NCBI GenBank assembly: GCA_020848905.1
Contig: JADLHG010000004.1
Span: forward strand, 496,001-560,000
DNA length: 64,000 nt
Direction: 5' to 3'
Source: Deltaproteobacteria bacterium
GTDB taxonomy: Bacteria > Myxococcota_A > Polyangia > GCA-2747355 > JADLHG01
Part shown: piece by piece, positions 1 to 9,011 of the stretch
Position numbering within the stretch: the stretch's first letter is position 1
Layout: each line of letters starts with the position of its first letter
Notes under the pieces: generated by a model
The model's database searches: none
What the model saw: the letters and a program-made list of their open reading frames with translations, nothing else
What the model was told of the DNA's origin: nothing
Program-made: the position numbers and the translations under genes

Positions 1-42
1 CCAGAGCGAGGCACCGACGGGGCCGGCGAGGCGCGTTTGGAC

Positions 43-51
43 TTATCCACA
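43..51 (+). promoter_or_regulatory. DnaA box consensus TTATCCACA
   Basis: The nine bases TTATCCACA match the strict DnaA box consensus. A one-mismatch copy in the other orientation (TGTGGAGAA) lies near 225-233. Two boxes in 200 bases could mark the flank of a replication origin outside the window or a DnaA-regulated promoter, but one perfect match can also be chance. Confidence 0.4.
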
Positions 52-418
52 AGAAAGCCGGCCTGGGAGCCGCAGGACGCGCGTTTTCCCTCCAACCCCA
101 CGTCGAGAAGGCCGCCGCGAGAGCATCGCTCACGGGCGCAACGTCGGCTGCACGAAGGAAAAGTCAGGGTCCGCGGCCGAAAGCGCTCGCCGCCCCGCCC
201 GGAGGCCTTCCGGACCGGGCCTGGTGTGGAGAAGGTGTTGATAGTCTGGGAGAGGGAGCCGGGGTTTGCCTTAGATCCTCGTGTTGCCCGGCGGTAGGAG
301 CTGTGTTCCGGGTATCCTACACGGATTGGGACGAAACGCCTCAGAACAGGCGTAACCGGCAGAGACGCCACTTCCCACCTAGACCCGCGCGGTGAATCGC
401 CGGACTCTCGATAGTTAC

Positions 419-447
419 TTGACTTAGCGGTGACGCGAAGATACGGT
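419..447 (+). promoter_or_regulatory. Possible sigma70-type promoter for the 534 gene
   Basis: TTGACT at 419-424 is followed after 17 bases by TACGGT at 442-447. The -35 half matches well and the -10 half only three of six. It would give a leader of about 80 bases. Confidence 0.3.
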
Positions 448-533
448 CGCCCCACTCGGGCACATCTTAGTCGGTCGTCCGCCTTTACTTGCCGTCGCGC
501 CGCAACTGACGTCCAGCAGGAGAGGGCTTAGGC

Positions 534-2015
534 ATGTCCACCTTCAAGGTCAAGATCGGCGTGGCCGCGTTCGTTGTGGTGGCCGCGGTCACCTTCGCTC
601 TCTATTTCATCATTGCGGGCCCTCTCGCGACGCAGGCCGAGCGCGAGGTGGTCGCTACGGTGGAGCAGGCGAGTCTGGCTGTGCCTCGCCTGCGCAAGCA
701 CGACGGCTTCGAGCTGGCTGCCGCAGTCCAATCCATGTCGCGTCGGCCGGAGTTCGTCAAAGCCATCCAGGAGGGCGACGAGAAGAAGCGACGCGCCGCC
801 GTGTTCGACGCGATCACGCAGCTCGACCAGGAACTGCGCAGCCAGGAGAAGAAGGCTGACTTCCTCGGCGTCGTCGACAAGGACGGGGCCGTCATCGCGC
901 GCGACCTGGATATGAACGACATGTACGGGGACAAGCTCGACTACCCCGTGGTGCAGCGGGCCCTCAAGGGGCACACCAGCGGCGACATCTGGGTCATGAA
1001 GAACCGCATGATGCGTGCCGCGATGGCTCCCATCATCGTGGGAGGCCAGGTGAGGGGGGCGGTGGCACTCGCCTACGATTTCACCGCCGCCTACGCACGA
1101 GATGCGCGGCGGCACGTCGGCGCGCAGGTGGCGTACTTCCTGGACAACGCCGTCCGGGCCTCGAGTTTCACCGTGGCGGGCAGCGACACGACGGAGGATG
1201 CGGCGCGCGTGGCCGGGCTCAACAAGGCGATTCTCGGCGAGAGCGGCCTCGCGAACAAGGCCGTCGCCGAGGGGAAGGTGAGCGAGCTGCAGGAGCTGCA
1301 GATCCAGGGCGAACGCTACAAGGTGCTCGTCGGACCGCTGCCGGAGGCGGTGTTTCTCGATGGCGACGCGGCGAAGGGCGTCGCGCCGGCCGCTACTCGA
1401 CGCGCGGCGGGCTTCGCCGTCGTGGCCTCCATGGATCAGGCGCTGCAGCCGGTGGTCAAGGTTCGATACCTCATCGTCGGGTCGGGGCTGGGGATGATGC
1501 TCCTCGTCCTGCTCGTCGTTACGCTGATGGCGCGGCACTACGTCGGCGCCGAGGACCGGCTAGAGCTGGGCGTGAACGAGGTGATGAACGGCAACCTCGA
1601 ATACACCTTCGACGCGATGGAGGAGTTCGAGGGCCTGGCGAACGCGTTGAACGTGATGCTGGCACGGCTTCTCGGGCGTCCCGAGCCGGGAGAAGAGGCG
1701 ACCGAGGGGGAAGAGGTCTGGCGGGCGGATGTCATTTCGATCGAGGAGCTCGACGGGAGCCCCGTGCCTCCCGAGCTGGCGCAGCAGCTCGCGTCGGAGC
1801 CCGAGGACGTCTACTACGGGCGGCTCTACGCCGAGTACGTCGACGCTCGTCGCCGCCTGAACCTGCCGGTCGAGGGGCTCGACTTGCCTGCCCTGGCACA
1901 GAAGCTCCGGGCGAACGAGGCCATGCTGAAGGCGAAGCACAAGTGCCAGATGATCCGGTTCATGGTGCGCTCGTCGGCGGGGAAGGCGACCTTCAAGCCC
2001 GTCCGCCTCGGCTGA
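534..2015 (+). CDS. MXAN_5187-like membrane sensor protein
   Basis: A 493-residue two-pass membrane protein. A hydrophobic segment at residues 9-30 is followed by about 270 residues of presumed periplasmic sensor with the look of a Cache fold, a second membrane segment at about 311-334, a HAMP-like stretch to about 385, an acidic linker and a conserved C-terminal domain (about 430-493) ending in a KAKHKCQMIRF...GKATFKPV pattern. That tail resembles the domain named for Myxococcus MXAN_5187. There is no histidine kinase, methyl-accepting or cyclase output domain, so the signal probably passes by protein contact. The ATG has GGAGAGGG upstream. The gene is followed 67 bases later by nadD on the same strand. 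The call rests on architecture; the ligand and partner are unknown. Confidence 0.6.
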   Translation: MSTFKVKIGVAAFVVVAAVTFALYFIIAGPLATQAEREVVATVEQASLAVPRLRKHDGFELAAAVQSMSRRPEFVKAIQEGDEKKRRAAVFDAITQLDQELRSQEKKADFLGVVDKDGAVIARDLDMNDMYGDKLDYPVVQRALKGHTSGDIWVMKNRMMRAAMAPIIVGGQVRGAVALAYDFTAAYARDARRHVGAQVAYFLDNAVRASSFTVAGSDTTEDAARVAGLNKAILGESGLANKAVAEGKVSELQELQIQGERYKVLVGPLPEAVFLDGDAAKGVAPAATRRAAGFAVVASMDQALQPVVKVRYLIVGSGLGMMLLVLLVVTLMARHYVGAEDRLELGVNEVMNGNLEYTFDAMEEFEGLANALNVMLARLLGRPEPGEEATEGEEVWRADVISIEELDGSPVPPELAQQLASEPEDVYYGRLYAEYVDARRRLNLPVEGLDLPALAQKLRANEAMLKAKHKCQMIRFMVRSSAGKATFKPVRLG

Positions 2016-2082
2016 CCCGAAGGGGCCGAGGCCCCGCAGCGCACAACGAAGCCCGGCGGGATGGATCGCGGCCAAGGTGACC

Positions 2083-2667
2083 ATGTCTAGCGACGGTCGC
2101 TCGCCCACGCGCGTGGCGCTCCTCGGAGGGAGCTTCAACCCCCCCCATCTGGGCCACCAGATGATCTGCCTCTGGGCCCTCAGCACCGGCGAAGTGGACG
2201 AGGTGTGGCTCGTCCCGTGCAACGAGCACGCCTTCAACAAGGGGTTGTGCCCGTTCGAGCATCGGCTGGAGATGTGCCGTCGGGCGACGCTCCCCTTCCG
2301 ACCCGAGCTGGTGCACGTCGACTCCGTCGAACGCGACATCGGGGGTCGAAGTCGCACACTCGTTACCCTGCAGCACCTCATGGAGCGGCACCCGGCTCAC
2401 GCGTTCAGGCTCCTCATCGGCGCGGACATCCTGCAGGAGGCGGACGCGTGGTACCGCTTCGACGAGGTGAAGCGCCTGGCACCTCTGCTCGTCATCGGGC
2501 GCGACGGCTATCCTTCGCCGACGGGCGCTCCGCTGCTGCCGGACATCAGCTCGACGAAGATCCGGAGTGCTCTCGCTACCGGTGAATCGGTCTCGCAGTG
2601 GGTTCCGGCCGCCGTGCTCCGCTACATCTCCGAACTCGGGCTCTACCGCGATGCTGGACTGCCCTGA
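2083..2667 (+). CDS. nadD: Nicotinate-nucleotide adenylyltransferase family protein (NadD-like)
   Basis: Joins nicotinate mononucleotide and ATP to form deamido-NAD, a late step of NAD synthesis in the cytoplasm. The 194-residue protein has the nucleotidyltransferase signature GGSFNPPHLGH near its start (HxGH-type ATP site) and the C-terminal ISSTKIR motif (family ISSTxIR), with length normal for NadD. A GTG at 2077 is possible, but ATG at 2083 is better placed behind AAGG. Its last 17 bases overlap the next gene, suggesting coupling. Substrate choice cannot be proved by motif alone, because related adenylyltransferases share the fold; no second NadD is visible here. Confidence 0.8.
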   Translation: MSSDGRSPTRVALLGGSFNPPHLGHQMICLWALSTGEVDEVWLVPCNEHAFNKGLCPFEHRLEMCRRATLPFRPELVHVDSVERDIGGRSRTLVTLQHLMERHPAHAFRLLIGADILQEADAWYRFDEVKRLAPLLVIGRDGYPSPTGAPLLPDISSTKIRSALATGESVSQWVPAAVLRYISELGLYRDAGLP

Positions 2668-3568
2668 GCGGGGCGCATCGGGGGTGCCGGCCGGGCCCGG
2701 CATCTTCGTCGTCGGCGCCGGTCGCGTAGGGGCGGGCCTCGCGCTGCTCTTCCGCTCGTCGGGGCTCAGGGTCATCGGACAGTGGACCCGAAGCGCCTCG
2801 CGCGCCGAGGTGGTGCAGCGGGAACAGGGGGTAGAGGTCGCCAGCGGTCCCCTTCCGCGCTCGCTCTCCCAGGCGGCCGTGGTCCTCGTAGCCGTGAGCG
2901 ATGGCGCGCTGCAGGAGGTCGCTGCTGCGCTCGCTCGGCCGGGCGTCCTCGGCCCGGCAGTGGAAGCGGTGCTCCACTGCGCGGGCGCGATCGCCGCGCA
3001 CGAGGCGCTCGCGGCGCTCGTCGGTCGTCTTCCCGTGGGGACCTTCCACCCGCTCGTGGCCGTGCCGCCCGGCGCCGGGGGACCGGCGGCGCTCGAGTGC
3101 GCGCACGTGACGCTGGAGGGCGACCCGGAGGCCGTCGAGGTGGGCGGCGCGCTGGCGACGAGCCTCGGCCTTCCCTCGGCGGAGCTGTCCGCCGGGGAGC
3201 TGCCCCTCTACCACGCGGCTGCCGTGATGGCGAGCAACCACGCGGTGGTGCTCTGGACCGCTGCGGCCCGGCTGCTCGTTCGCGCGGGGAGGACTCCGGA
3301 GGCTGCGCGGTCGGCCCTTCTGGCCCTCGTGCGGAGCACCGTCGAGAACGTCGCGGCGGTGGGGGTGCCCGAGGCCTTGACGGGGCCGGTGCGGCGAGGC
3401 GACCACGTGACCGTCGCGCGCCACCTCGATGCGCTCGCTGCGGTGGCCCCCGAATGGCTTTCCCTGTACCGCGCCGCGACGCTCGGGGCAGTGGCCGTGG
3501 CGGAGGAGTGCAGTCGCCCGCCCAGCCCGGAGGAGCTTGCACGGCTCCGGGCTCTGGTGCAGGACTAA
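2651..3568 (+). CDS. Rossmann-like DUF2520 domain protein
   Basis: A 305-residue soluble protein. The N-terminal half is a dinucleotide-binding fold with GAGRVGAGLA at about residues 21-30 and a second strand motif around residue 75 (VVLVAVSDGAL). The C-terminal half matches the DUF2520 helical domain, which includes YHAAAVMASNH at about residues 185-197. The layout is that of predicted NAD(P)-dependent oxidoreductases related to pyrroline-5-carboxylate reductase and ketopantoate reductase; the substrate is not known. The frame stays open upstream to 2567, but ATG 2651 gives a start that lines up with the glycine motif and overlaps nadD by 17 bases. Probably co-transcribed with nadD. Confidence 0.7.
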   Translation: MLDCPERGASGVPAGPGIFVVGAGRVGAGLALLFRSSGLRVIGQWTRSASRAEVVQREQGVEVASGPLPRSLSQAAVVLVAVSDGALQEVAAALARPGVLGPAVEAVLHCAGAIAAHEALAALVGRLPVGTFHPLVAVPPGAGGPAALECAHVTLEGDPEAVEVGGALATSLGLPSAELSAGELPLYHAAAVMASNHAVVLWTAAARLLVRAGRTPEAARSALLALVRSTVENVAAVGVPEALTGPVRRGDHVTVARHLDALAAVAPEWLSLYRAATLGAVAVAEECSRPPSPEELARLRALVQD

Positions 3569-3657
3569 ATGCCCCGCCTTGGTCGTTATGGAGGGCGCGG
3601 CGCCTGGTTGCACTCCGCGTCCGCGTGGCGTATCCCCGTTGGCACAGAGGTCGAGCG

Positions 3658-6435
3658 ATGAACGGACGTCACTCCCCGTGGGTTTACGCGCTGGTCGCAG
3701 CGCCACTGCTGCTTTCGGCCTGCGGGCGCACCCCGTCCCTCGGCGGAACGTCCGACGGCGGGACGTCCGATGGCGGGACGAGCGAGGTGTGCGGGAACCA
3801 GACCGACGACGATGGTGACGGCCTGGTGGACTGCCGGGACCCCGACTGCTTGGGGCAGCCGGGCTGCAACGAGCCGCCGAGGCCAGAGGTCTGTGGCAAC
3901 GGGCTCGACGACGACGGCGACGGTCGCGTGGACTGCAAGGACCCCGACTGCGCGGCGGAGCCGGGGTGCGCCGGGCTGTTCGAGCTCTGCGCGAACCGGC
4001 AGGACGACGACGGCGACGGCCTCGTGGACTGCGCGGACCTCGACTGCGTGCTCGATCCGGCGTGCAAGCCCACGACCGAGGACTGCAATAACCGGCTCGA
4101 CGACGATGGCGACGGTCTCGTGGACTGCCGCGATCCCGATTGCGCGGGAACCCCCGCCTGCCCCGCGGGCCCGGAACAGTGCACGAACCAGCAAGACGAC
4201 GATGGAGACGGCGCCATCGACTGCGACGATTCGGACTGCCGAGGAAACCCGGCGTGCGCTCCGGGGCAGGAGAACTGCAGCAACCAGCAGGACGACGACG
4301 GCGATGGTCTGGTGGATTGCCGGGACCCCGATTGCCTCCGCCACCCGAAGTGCAAGCAGCCGGGGGCCGAGGTGTGTAACAACGGCCTCGACGACGACGA
4401 GGACGGGCTGACCGACTGCAAGGATTCCGACTGCGCCGCTCAGCCCTTCTGCAGGCCGGGGAAGGAGATCTGCGACAACTCCCGCGACGACGACGGGGAT
4501 GGCGCGGTGGACTGCGCGGATCCGGATTGCGTGGGGACCACCGGATGTCAGAGCCAGGGCTGCAAGCCCACGGTCGACTTCGGTAGCATCGCGCCGAGAG
4601 GTGCCAGCGTCGCGCGTTCGCTTCGAACCGTCGGTGGGACGGACGTCTACGCCTCCACCTGCGCCGCGGCCGGCGGCGGAGAGGTCGTGGGGCGCTTCCT
4701 CCTGACGGCCAAGACCGACCTCAAGATCTCGTTCGAGCAGCAGGCTGGGGACCACGTGCTCGCGCTCTACCGTGCGGGGGTGGGCGAGGCGTGCAACGCC
4801 AACTCGCGCGGGTGTTTCGACACGAAATCGGAGAAGACGGGGTCGTTCAGCGTGAAGGGACTCGAGGCGGGGGAGTACTACCTCCTCGCGGAGGCCTTCT
4901 CGCGGGGGCTCGAGGGGACAGTGCTCGTCACGCTGAGCACCGGGCAGCTCGCCACGCCCGAGCATTGCAGCAACGCGCAGGATGACGACGGCGACGGAGC
5001 GGTGGATTGCAGCGACCTGGACTGCACCTTTGACGCCGCATGCGTGAATCAGTCCTGCCGCTGGGATGCGAACCTGGGAACGCTGGTGATCGACGGGCCG
5101 GCGAAGACCGTCACCGTGACGACAGTGGGTGGCGGCGACGACCAGAGTCTCGTCTGCGCGGCGGGCGGAGGGCACGATCGCGTCATTCGTGTCGTCATGC
5201 CGGCTGCGGGAGGGATCGCCGTCGAGGCGCAGCAGCAGGGGTGGCACGTCTTCGGGATGCACCGCGACCTCGGCCCGGGCAGCTCCTGCACGGCCGACAG
5301 CGGAACGTGCTTCGACTCGAACCATCGACCGGGCTTTCTGGTCTCGTACGACAGCGTGGAGCGGGGCGTGTACTACTACGTGGTGGATGCGATCCGACCC
5401 GGAAGTGAAGGGTCAGTGCGGCTGACCTTCCGCGCGTATCGCAACCGGGGCCCCGAGCTCTGCGGCAACCAGATCGACGACGATGGGGATGGACTGATCG
5501 ATTGCCTGGACAGCGACTGCACCGGCGTCCTCGGCTGTGCGGGCCCCGTCTGCACCGTGGATCAGCGCGTGGGGCAGCTCCCGCCGGGAGGGGCGCCTCG
5601 GACGGTGAAGCTGGACCTCACCAAGGCGAACAACGATCAGACCGTGCCTTGCGCGCTGGGTGGGGGAAAGGACTCCGTCATCGAGGTGGACCTGCCGCAG
5701 GTCTCGGGCCTTCAGGTGAGCTGCTCGCAGACAGGGGACCACGTGATCGGGCTCTTCTTGCCGGGCAAGCCCCGCGACCCGTGCGACAAGACGCCGATCA
5801 ACTGCGCCGACATGCAGACGGGTCCCCTCGGGTGCAACTTCATCTTCCCCAACCTGCAGCCGGGCAAGTACTACGTTATCGTCGAGGGTTTCAAGTCGGG
5901 CAGCGAGGGGACGATGAACCTGACGCTGAGCGCTACGCCCGACCATGCCCAGGAGATCTGCAACAACAAGGTGGACGACGACGGGGACGGCAAGATCGAT
6001 TGCCAGGACAGCAACTGCTCGAGCAAGCCAATCTGCCAGGGACAGACGTGCAAGCCCGACCAGGTGGTGGGCATGATCCCCTTCGCCGGGGCGCCGAGAA
6101 ACGTTGCCGTGACGACGAAGGGCTCGGTCGACGACCAGGCGACGGGGTGCGCGCTCGGGGGCGGCGAGGACAGCGTCGTCAGCCTCGCCCTGCCGATGAA
6201 GGGTGACGTGACGGTCGACTTCGCCCAGTTCGGCAACCACGTGCTCGCGCTGTACAAGGACGGTGGACCCGGGTTCGCCTGCGATGCCGCTCCGGTGGCG
6301 TGCCAGACCACGGCGGGGCAGCCGGTCGGGAAGGTGGTCTTCAAGGGAGTGCAGGCAGGGCAGTACTTCCTGGTCGTCGACGCCGCCGCGAAGGGCAGCG
6401 AAGGATCCGTGGTCATGCAGCTTTCGGGGCGGTGA
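3658..6435 (+). CDS. Large lipoprotein with eleven MopE-like metal-binding repeats and four beta-domains
   Basis: A 925-residue predicted lipoprotein. The signal peptide ends in a lipobox LSAC with Cys22. After a GGTSDGGTSDGGTSE linker come eight contiguous repeats of about 28-34 residues (about 43-297) of the form ExCxNxxDDDGDGLVDCxDxDCxxxPxC. Three further copies (near 436, 600 and 765) each precede a domain of about 130 residues; a first such domain follows repeat eight, making four related domains. The domains share a Cys-x-Gly-Gly-Gly element, a GDHVxxLY-like strand and a GxYYxxVxAxxxGSEG strand, as in pre-peptidase C-terminal-like sandwiches. DDDGDG loops resemble EF-hand calcium sites and the putative metal-binding motif of MopE. 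The reading frame is open upstream to 2782 without a plausible start; ATG 3658 begins the signal peptide. Function is probably surface binding or adhesion, unproven. Confidence 0.75.
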   Translation: MNGRHSPWVYALVAAPLLLSACGRTPSLGGTSDGGTSDGGTSEVCGNQTDDDGDGLVDCRDPDCLGQPGCNEPPRPEVCGNGLDDDGDGRVDCKDPDCAAEPGCAGLFELCANRQDDDGDGLVDCADLDCVLDPACKPTTEDCNNRLDDDGDGLVDCRDPDCAGTPACPAGPEQCTNQQDDDGDGAIDCDDSDCRGNPACAPGQENCSNQQDDDGDGLVDCRDPDCLRHPKCKQPGAEVCNNGLDDDEDGLTDCKDSDCAAQPFCRPGKEICDNSRDDDGDGAVDCADPDCVGTTGCQSQGCKPTVDFGSIAPRGASVARSLRTVGGTDVYASTCAAAGGGEVVGRFLLTAKTDLKISFEQQAGDHVLALYRAGVGEACNANSRGCFDTKSEKTGSFSVKGLEAGEYYLLAEAFSRGLEGTVLVTLSTGQLATPEHCSNAQDDDGDGAVDCSDLDCTFDAACVNQSCRWDANLGTLVIDGPAKTVTVTTVGGGDDQSLVCAAGGGHDRVIRVVMPAAGGIAVEAQQQGWHVFGMHRDLGPGSSCTADSGTCFDSNHRPGFLVSYDSVERGVYYYVVDAIRPGSEGSVRLTFRAYRNRGPELCGNQIDDDGDGLIDCLDSDCTGVLGCAGPVCTVDQRVGQLPPGGAPRTVKLDLTKANNDQTVPCALGGGKDSVIEVDLPQVSGLQVSCSQTGDHVIGLFLPGKPRDPCDKTPINCADMQTGPLGCNFIFPNLQPGKYYVIVEGFKSGSEGTMNLTLSATPDHAQEICNNKVDDDGDGKIDCQDSNCSSKPICQGQTCKPDQVVGMIPFAGAPRNVAVTTKGSVDDQATGCALGGGEDSVVSLALPMKGDVTVDFAQFGNHVLALYKDGGPGFACDAAPVACQTTAGQPVGKVVFKGVQAGQYFLVVDAAAKGSEGSVVMQLSGR
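3784..4548 (+). repeat. Eight contiguous coding repeats (Asp/Cys metal-binding motif)
   Basis: Eight in-frame copies, about 84-102 bases each, encode CxNxxDDDGDGxxDCxDxDC units inside the large lipoprotein. The seventh copy has DDDEDG in place of DDDGDG. Third-position differences between copies show that the repetition is held at protein level rather than by recent duplication. Confidence 0.85.
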
Positions 6436-6567
6436 GCGGCGACGGTGGTTCCTCAGCGGCGCCTCGTGGGGCGAAGGCCGCGTAGCTCAGGTCTGGCCGG
6501 CGCGTTGACGCGACGGCGACCGATGGTGCACCATTAACCTTCGGGCCACGGCTTGTGGAGTTGGTTG

Positions 6568-8142
6568 GTGCGCGCGCCGGCGAGGATCGGCAAGTACGAG
6601 CTGCTGGAAGAGATCGGGCACGGTGGCATGGCCACCGTGCACCGGGCCGTGCTCCACGGGATGCAGGGGTTCTCGCGTCCCGTCGTGATCAAACGAATTC
6701 TCCCCGAGTTGGCCAAGGACGAGCACTTCGTGCGCATGTTCGTGGACGAGGCGCGTGTCTCCGCGCTGCTTCAGCACCCGAACATCGTCCAGATCTACGA
6801 CTTCGGCGGAACCGACGAGTACTTCATCGCCATGGAGCACATCGACGGCGTGCCGTTGCTGCGCTTCATGAGGCACTACGGACGGCGGAACCCGGTCCCC
6901 GTCGAGGCAGCGGCCTACGTGATGCTGCAGGTCTGCCTGGGCCTGCATTACGCCCACGTGCTGCAGCGGGACGGACGCCCCCTGGGCCTCGTGCATCGCG
7001 ACGTCAGCCCCGGGAACGTCATGCTGTCGTTTCAGGGGGCGGTCAAGGTGGTGGACTTCGGCATTGCGAAGGCTGCCGAGGCCATCGACCGCGAAGAGAC
7101 GCGCACAGGCACGATGAAGGGGAAGTGGAGCTACATGTCCCCCGAGCAGGCCGAAGGCAAGGACGTGACGGCCCGCTCTGACGTCTTCTCGGCCGGCGTG
7201 GTGCTCTGGGAGTTGCTCGCGGGACGGCGCCTCTTCAAGGGGAAGACCGACTACCTGACGCTCACGAACGTCGTGCAGGCCAGGTCGCCGCTGATCTCGT
7301 CCGTGCGACCGGACCTGCCGGAGGAGCTGGACCGGATTTGTGCCTGCGCGCTGAGCAAGCGACCCGCCGACCGATTTGCCTCGGCGCAGAGCATGGCCGA
7401 GGCGCTGGAGGGTCTGCTCGCCGGTCGCGTCTTCGGCCCTGCGCAGCTCGGGGCGCTGGTGCGCGAGGCGGGCTCGGGACGCCGGTCGCTCGCGAGCGTT
7501 GGCGTAGGGGAGTTCGAGGACGACTCCTTCTCGGAAGAGCTCGAAGGAAGCCTCCGCCCGGGGTCGGTCACCCAGACCGGTAGCTCCCTCAGGCGGCGCG
7601 CGAGGCCGCGACGCGCGGTGCGCGGTGCGCCGCGCTGGATGTTGATGGTGGCGCTGGGATGCTTGCTCGGCGCCGGGGCGATAGTGGCGGTGCTGTTGCT
7701 TCTGCCGGGACCTCCCGGAGCGGGCCAGGCTCGGCGGGCGGAGCCGAGAGGAACCGGGAGCGCCGCCGTCAGCCCGCCCGAGGCGGCAGCACGGCCCCAG
7801 CGCACGCAGGCGGTCGCGGCGACGCCGAAGCGTGCGCCAGGCCTCGTGCACCGGCCTCCGTCACGTCCTGAGCCGAAGCCCGCAGCGCCCCCTGCGCCTG
7901 AGTCCTCGGAGTCCGAAGCCCCAGCGCGCCCCGAGACGTCGAAAGGCCCTCGGGCTGCCGAGGCGCCGGCGCGCAAGGCCGGACCGGTACCGAGTGAGCG
8001 ACCGACGAAGCGACGTCGCGACCCCGTGGCCGCGCGGCCACCGCGCGCGGGGCGACCCACGCCGCGTCCCGTTCGCAAGGAGGGGGCGCCGGCGACTCCC
8101 GACCTGAAGGCGGGCGGCCTGACCGACCCCTACGAGGAGTGA
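6568..8142 (+). CDS. Membrane-anchored Ser/Thr protein kinase, HRDVSP type
   Basis: A 524-residue eukaryotic-like kinase. The catalytic domain (about residues 8-275) has a glycine loop GHGGMATV, the lysine in VVIKRIL, a catalytic loop HRDVSPGNVM and the DFG metal motif, followed by a PEQA-type activation segment (SYMSPEQAEG), so it should be active. HRDVSP instead of HRDLKP is typical of a myxobacterial kinase group. A single membrane helix at about 355-380 (ALGCLLGAGAIVAVLLLL) leads to a 150-residue proline- and alanine-rich tail, probably periplasmic and disordered. GTG 6568 lies 8 bases after GGAG; TTG 6553 is the alternative. The stop overlaps the next TPR gene, so the two are probably expressed together. 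Confidence 0.8.
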   Translation: MRAPARIGKYELLEEIGHGGMATVHRAVLHGMQGFSRPVVIKRILPELAKDEHFVRMFVDEARVSALLQHPNIVQIYDFGGTDEYFIAMEHIDGVPLLRFMRHYGRRNPVPVEAAAYVMLQVCLGLHYAHVLQRDGRPLGLVHRDVSPGNVMLSFQGAVKVVDFGIAKAAEAIDREETRTGTMKGKWSYMSPEQAEGKDVTARSDVFSAGVVLWELLAGRRLFKGKTDYLTLTNVVQARSPLISSVRPDLPEELDRICACALSKRPADRFASAQSMAEALEGLLAGRVFGPAQLGALVREAGSGRRSLASVGVGEFEDDSFSEELEGSLRPGSVTQTGSSLRRRARPRRAVRGAPRWMLMVALGCLLGAGAIVAVLLLLPGPPGAGQARRAEPRGTGSAAVSPPEAAARPQRTQAVAATPKRAPGLVHRPPSRPEPKPAAPPAPESSESEAPARPETSKGPRAAEAPARKAGPVPSERPTKRRRDPVAARPPRAGRPTPRPVRKEGAPATPDLKAGGLTDPYEE

Positions 8143-8774
8143 TGCGATTCGGGCGACTGCGGAGTGCGATGGGGTGGCTCGCCGTGGTGGCGGCTTGCCT
8201 GCTGCTGCCGTGCCTCGACGGGGGCGGCGCGGCGCGCGCTGAGCCATCGGGCGCTGCGGCTAGGGCCCGCCAGCATCACCGGGCCGGCAAGGCGGCCTAT
8301 GCGCAGGGAGACTACGCGGCGGCGGTGCGGGAGTTCAGCCGGGGGTACGAGCTGGATCCGCGCCCCGCGTTCCTGCTCAACATCGCGCAGTCGCATCGGG
8401 GCCTGGGGGATCGCGCGCAGGCCATTCGTTACTACGAGGCGTTTCTCAAGGCCGCGCCGACCTCCCCGTTGCGGGCGCAGGTGGAGGAGATCGTGCGAGA
8501 ACTTCAACCTCCGGCGGTCGAGGCTCCCGTGGATCCGTCGCCGCCGGTCGCGGCGGCGCCGCGGGTTCCGAGCGCGCGCCGGCGAGCGGACCCTCCGGCC
8601 GAGGCGCCTCCGGCAAAATCTGCCGTCGCGCGGCCGTTCTATCGCCGGTGGTGGTTCTGGACCGCGGTGTCGGCCGTGGCTGTGGCGGGGGCCGGGATAG
8701 GGATCGGGATCTACGCGGGGAGTCGCTCTCCGTCCTATGTCCCGGAGGGGGGGCTGGGCGCGGTTCGGTGGTGA
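8142..8774 (+). CDS. TPR protein with signal peptide and C-terminal membrane helix
   Basis: A 210-residue protein with an N-terminal signal sequence cut around ARAE, at least two tetratricopeptide-like helical pairs at about 35-105 (AGKAAYAQGDYAAAVREF and a second copy with YYEAFLKAAP), a proline-rich linker and one membrane helix at about 172-192 (FWTAVSAVAVAGAGIGIGIY). The ATG at 8142 shares one base with the kinase stop and has GAGGAG just upstream. Such small TPR proteins commonly follow kinase genes in myxobacteria; it may be the kinase's envelope partner, which is inference. Confidence 0.65.
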   Translation: MRFGRLRSAMGWLAVVAACLLLPCLDGGGAARAEPSGAAARARQHHRAGKAAYAQGDYAAAVREFSRGYELDPRPAFLLNIAQSHRGLGDRAQAIRYYEAFLKAAPTSPLRAQVEEIVRELQPPAVEAPVDPSPPVAAAPRVPSARRRADPPAEAPPAKSAVARPFYRRWWFWTAVSAVAVAGAGIGIGIYAGSRSPSYVPEGGLGAVRW

Positions 8775-9011
8775 GCCTGCCTGCGCGCCACAACGGGCTG
8801 AACTAGGCCATTTCTGGCGCGCCGCCGCTGCGGCAACTCCGGCTCAGCGTGTCGTCCGAGTCCTGCCGCGCGAGCGGTATGATGCGTAATAATGCGCAAG
8901 TATTAAGCAAATCTGGATTCCCGGGGGCGCGCAGTCACAGGAGGCTGCGGCCTGCAGCCGGGCCCGAAGGTTGCATTGCCTACCCACGGACTCGAGCAGA
9001 GGAGCTGTCGA
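8775..9011. other. Intergenic region with an AT-rich element
   Basis: Non-coding. It contains TAATAATGCGCAAGTATTA at 8887-8905, an AT-rich island with a short inverted repeat (TAATA/TATTA), standing out in GC-rich sequence. It may hold the promoter of the 9012 lipoprotein, although no paired -35 element was found. GAGGAG upstream of 9012 is the ribosome binding site. Confidence 0.4.

Larger units (their letters stand above)
1..533. other. Non-coding leader region before the first gene
   Basis: No convincing gene lies here. The longest frame (37-297) is arginine- and proline-rich with no recognisable motif and no good ribosome binding site, so I do not call it. The region holds a perfect consensus DnaA box near its left edge and a possible promoter close to 419-447, both listed separately. 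The right end carries the ribosome binding site (GGAGAGGG) of the sensor gene at 534. Confidence 0.6.

Noticed and set aside
37-297. 86-residue open frame in the leader
   Set aside because: Arg/Pro-rich, no ribosome site, no motif; typical chance frame in GC-rich DNA.
2782-3657. Upstream extension of the repeat lipoprotein frame
   Set aside because: Reads as Arg/Gly shadow of the DUF2520 gene; the signal peptide begins at 3658.
3784-4548. Possible CRISPR-like array
   Set aside because: The repeats are in-frame coding units with protein-level, not DNA-level, identity.
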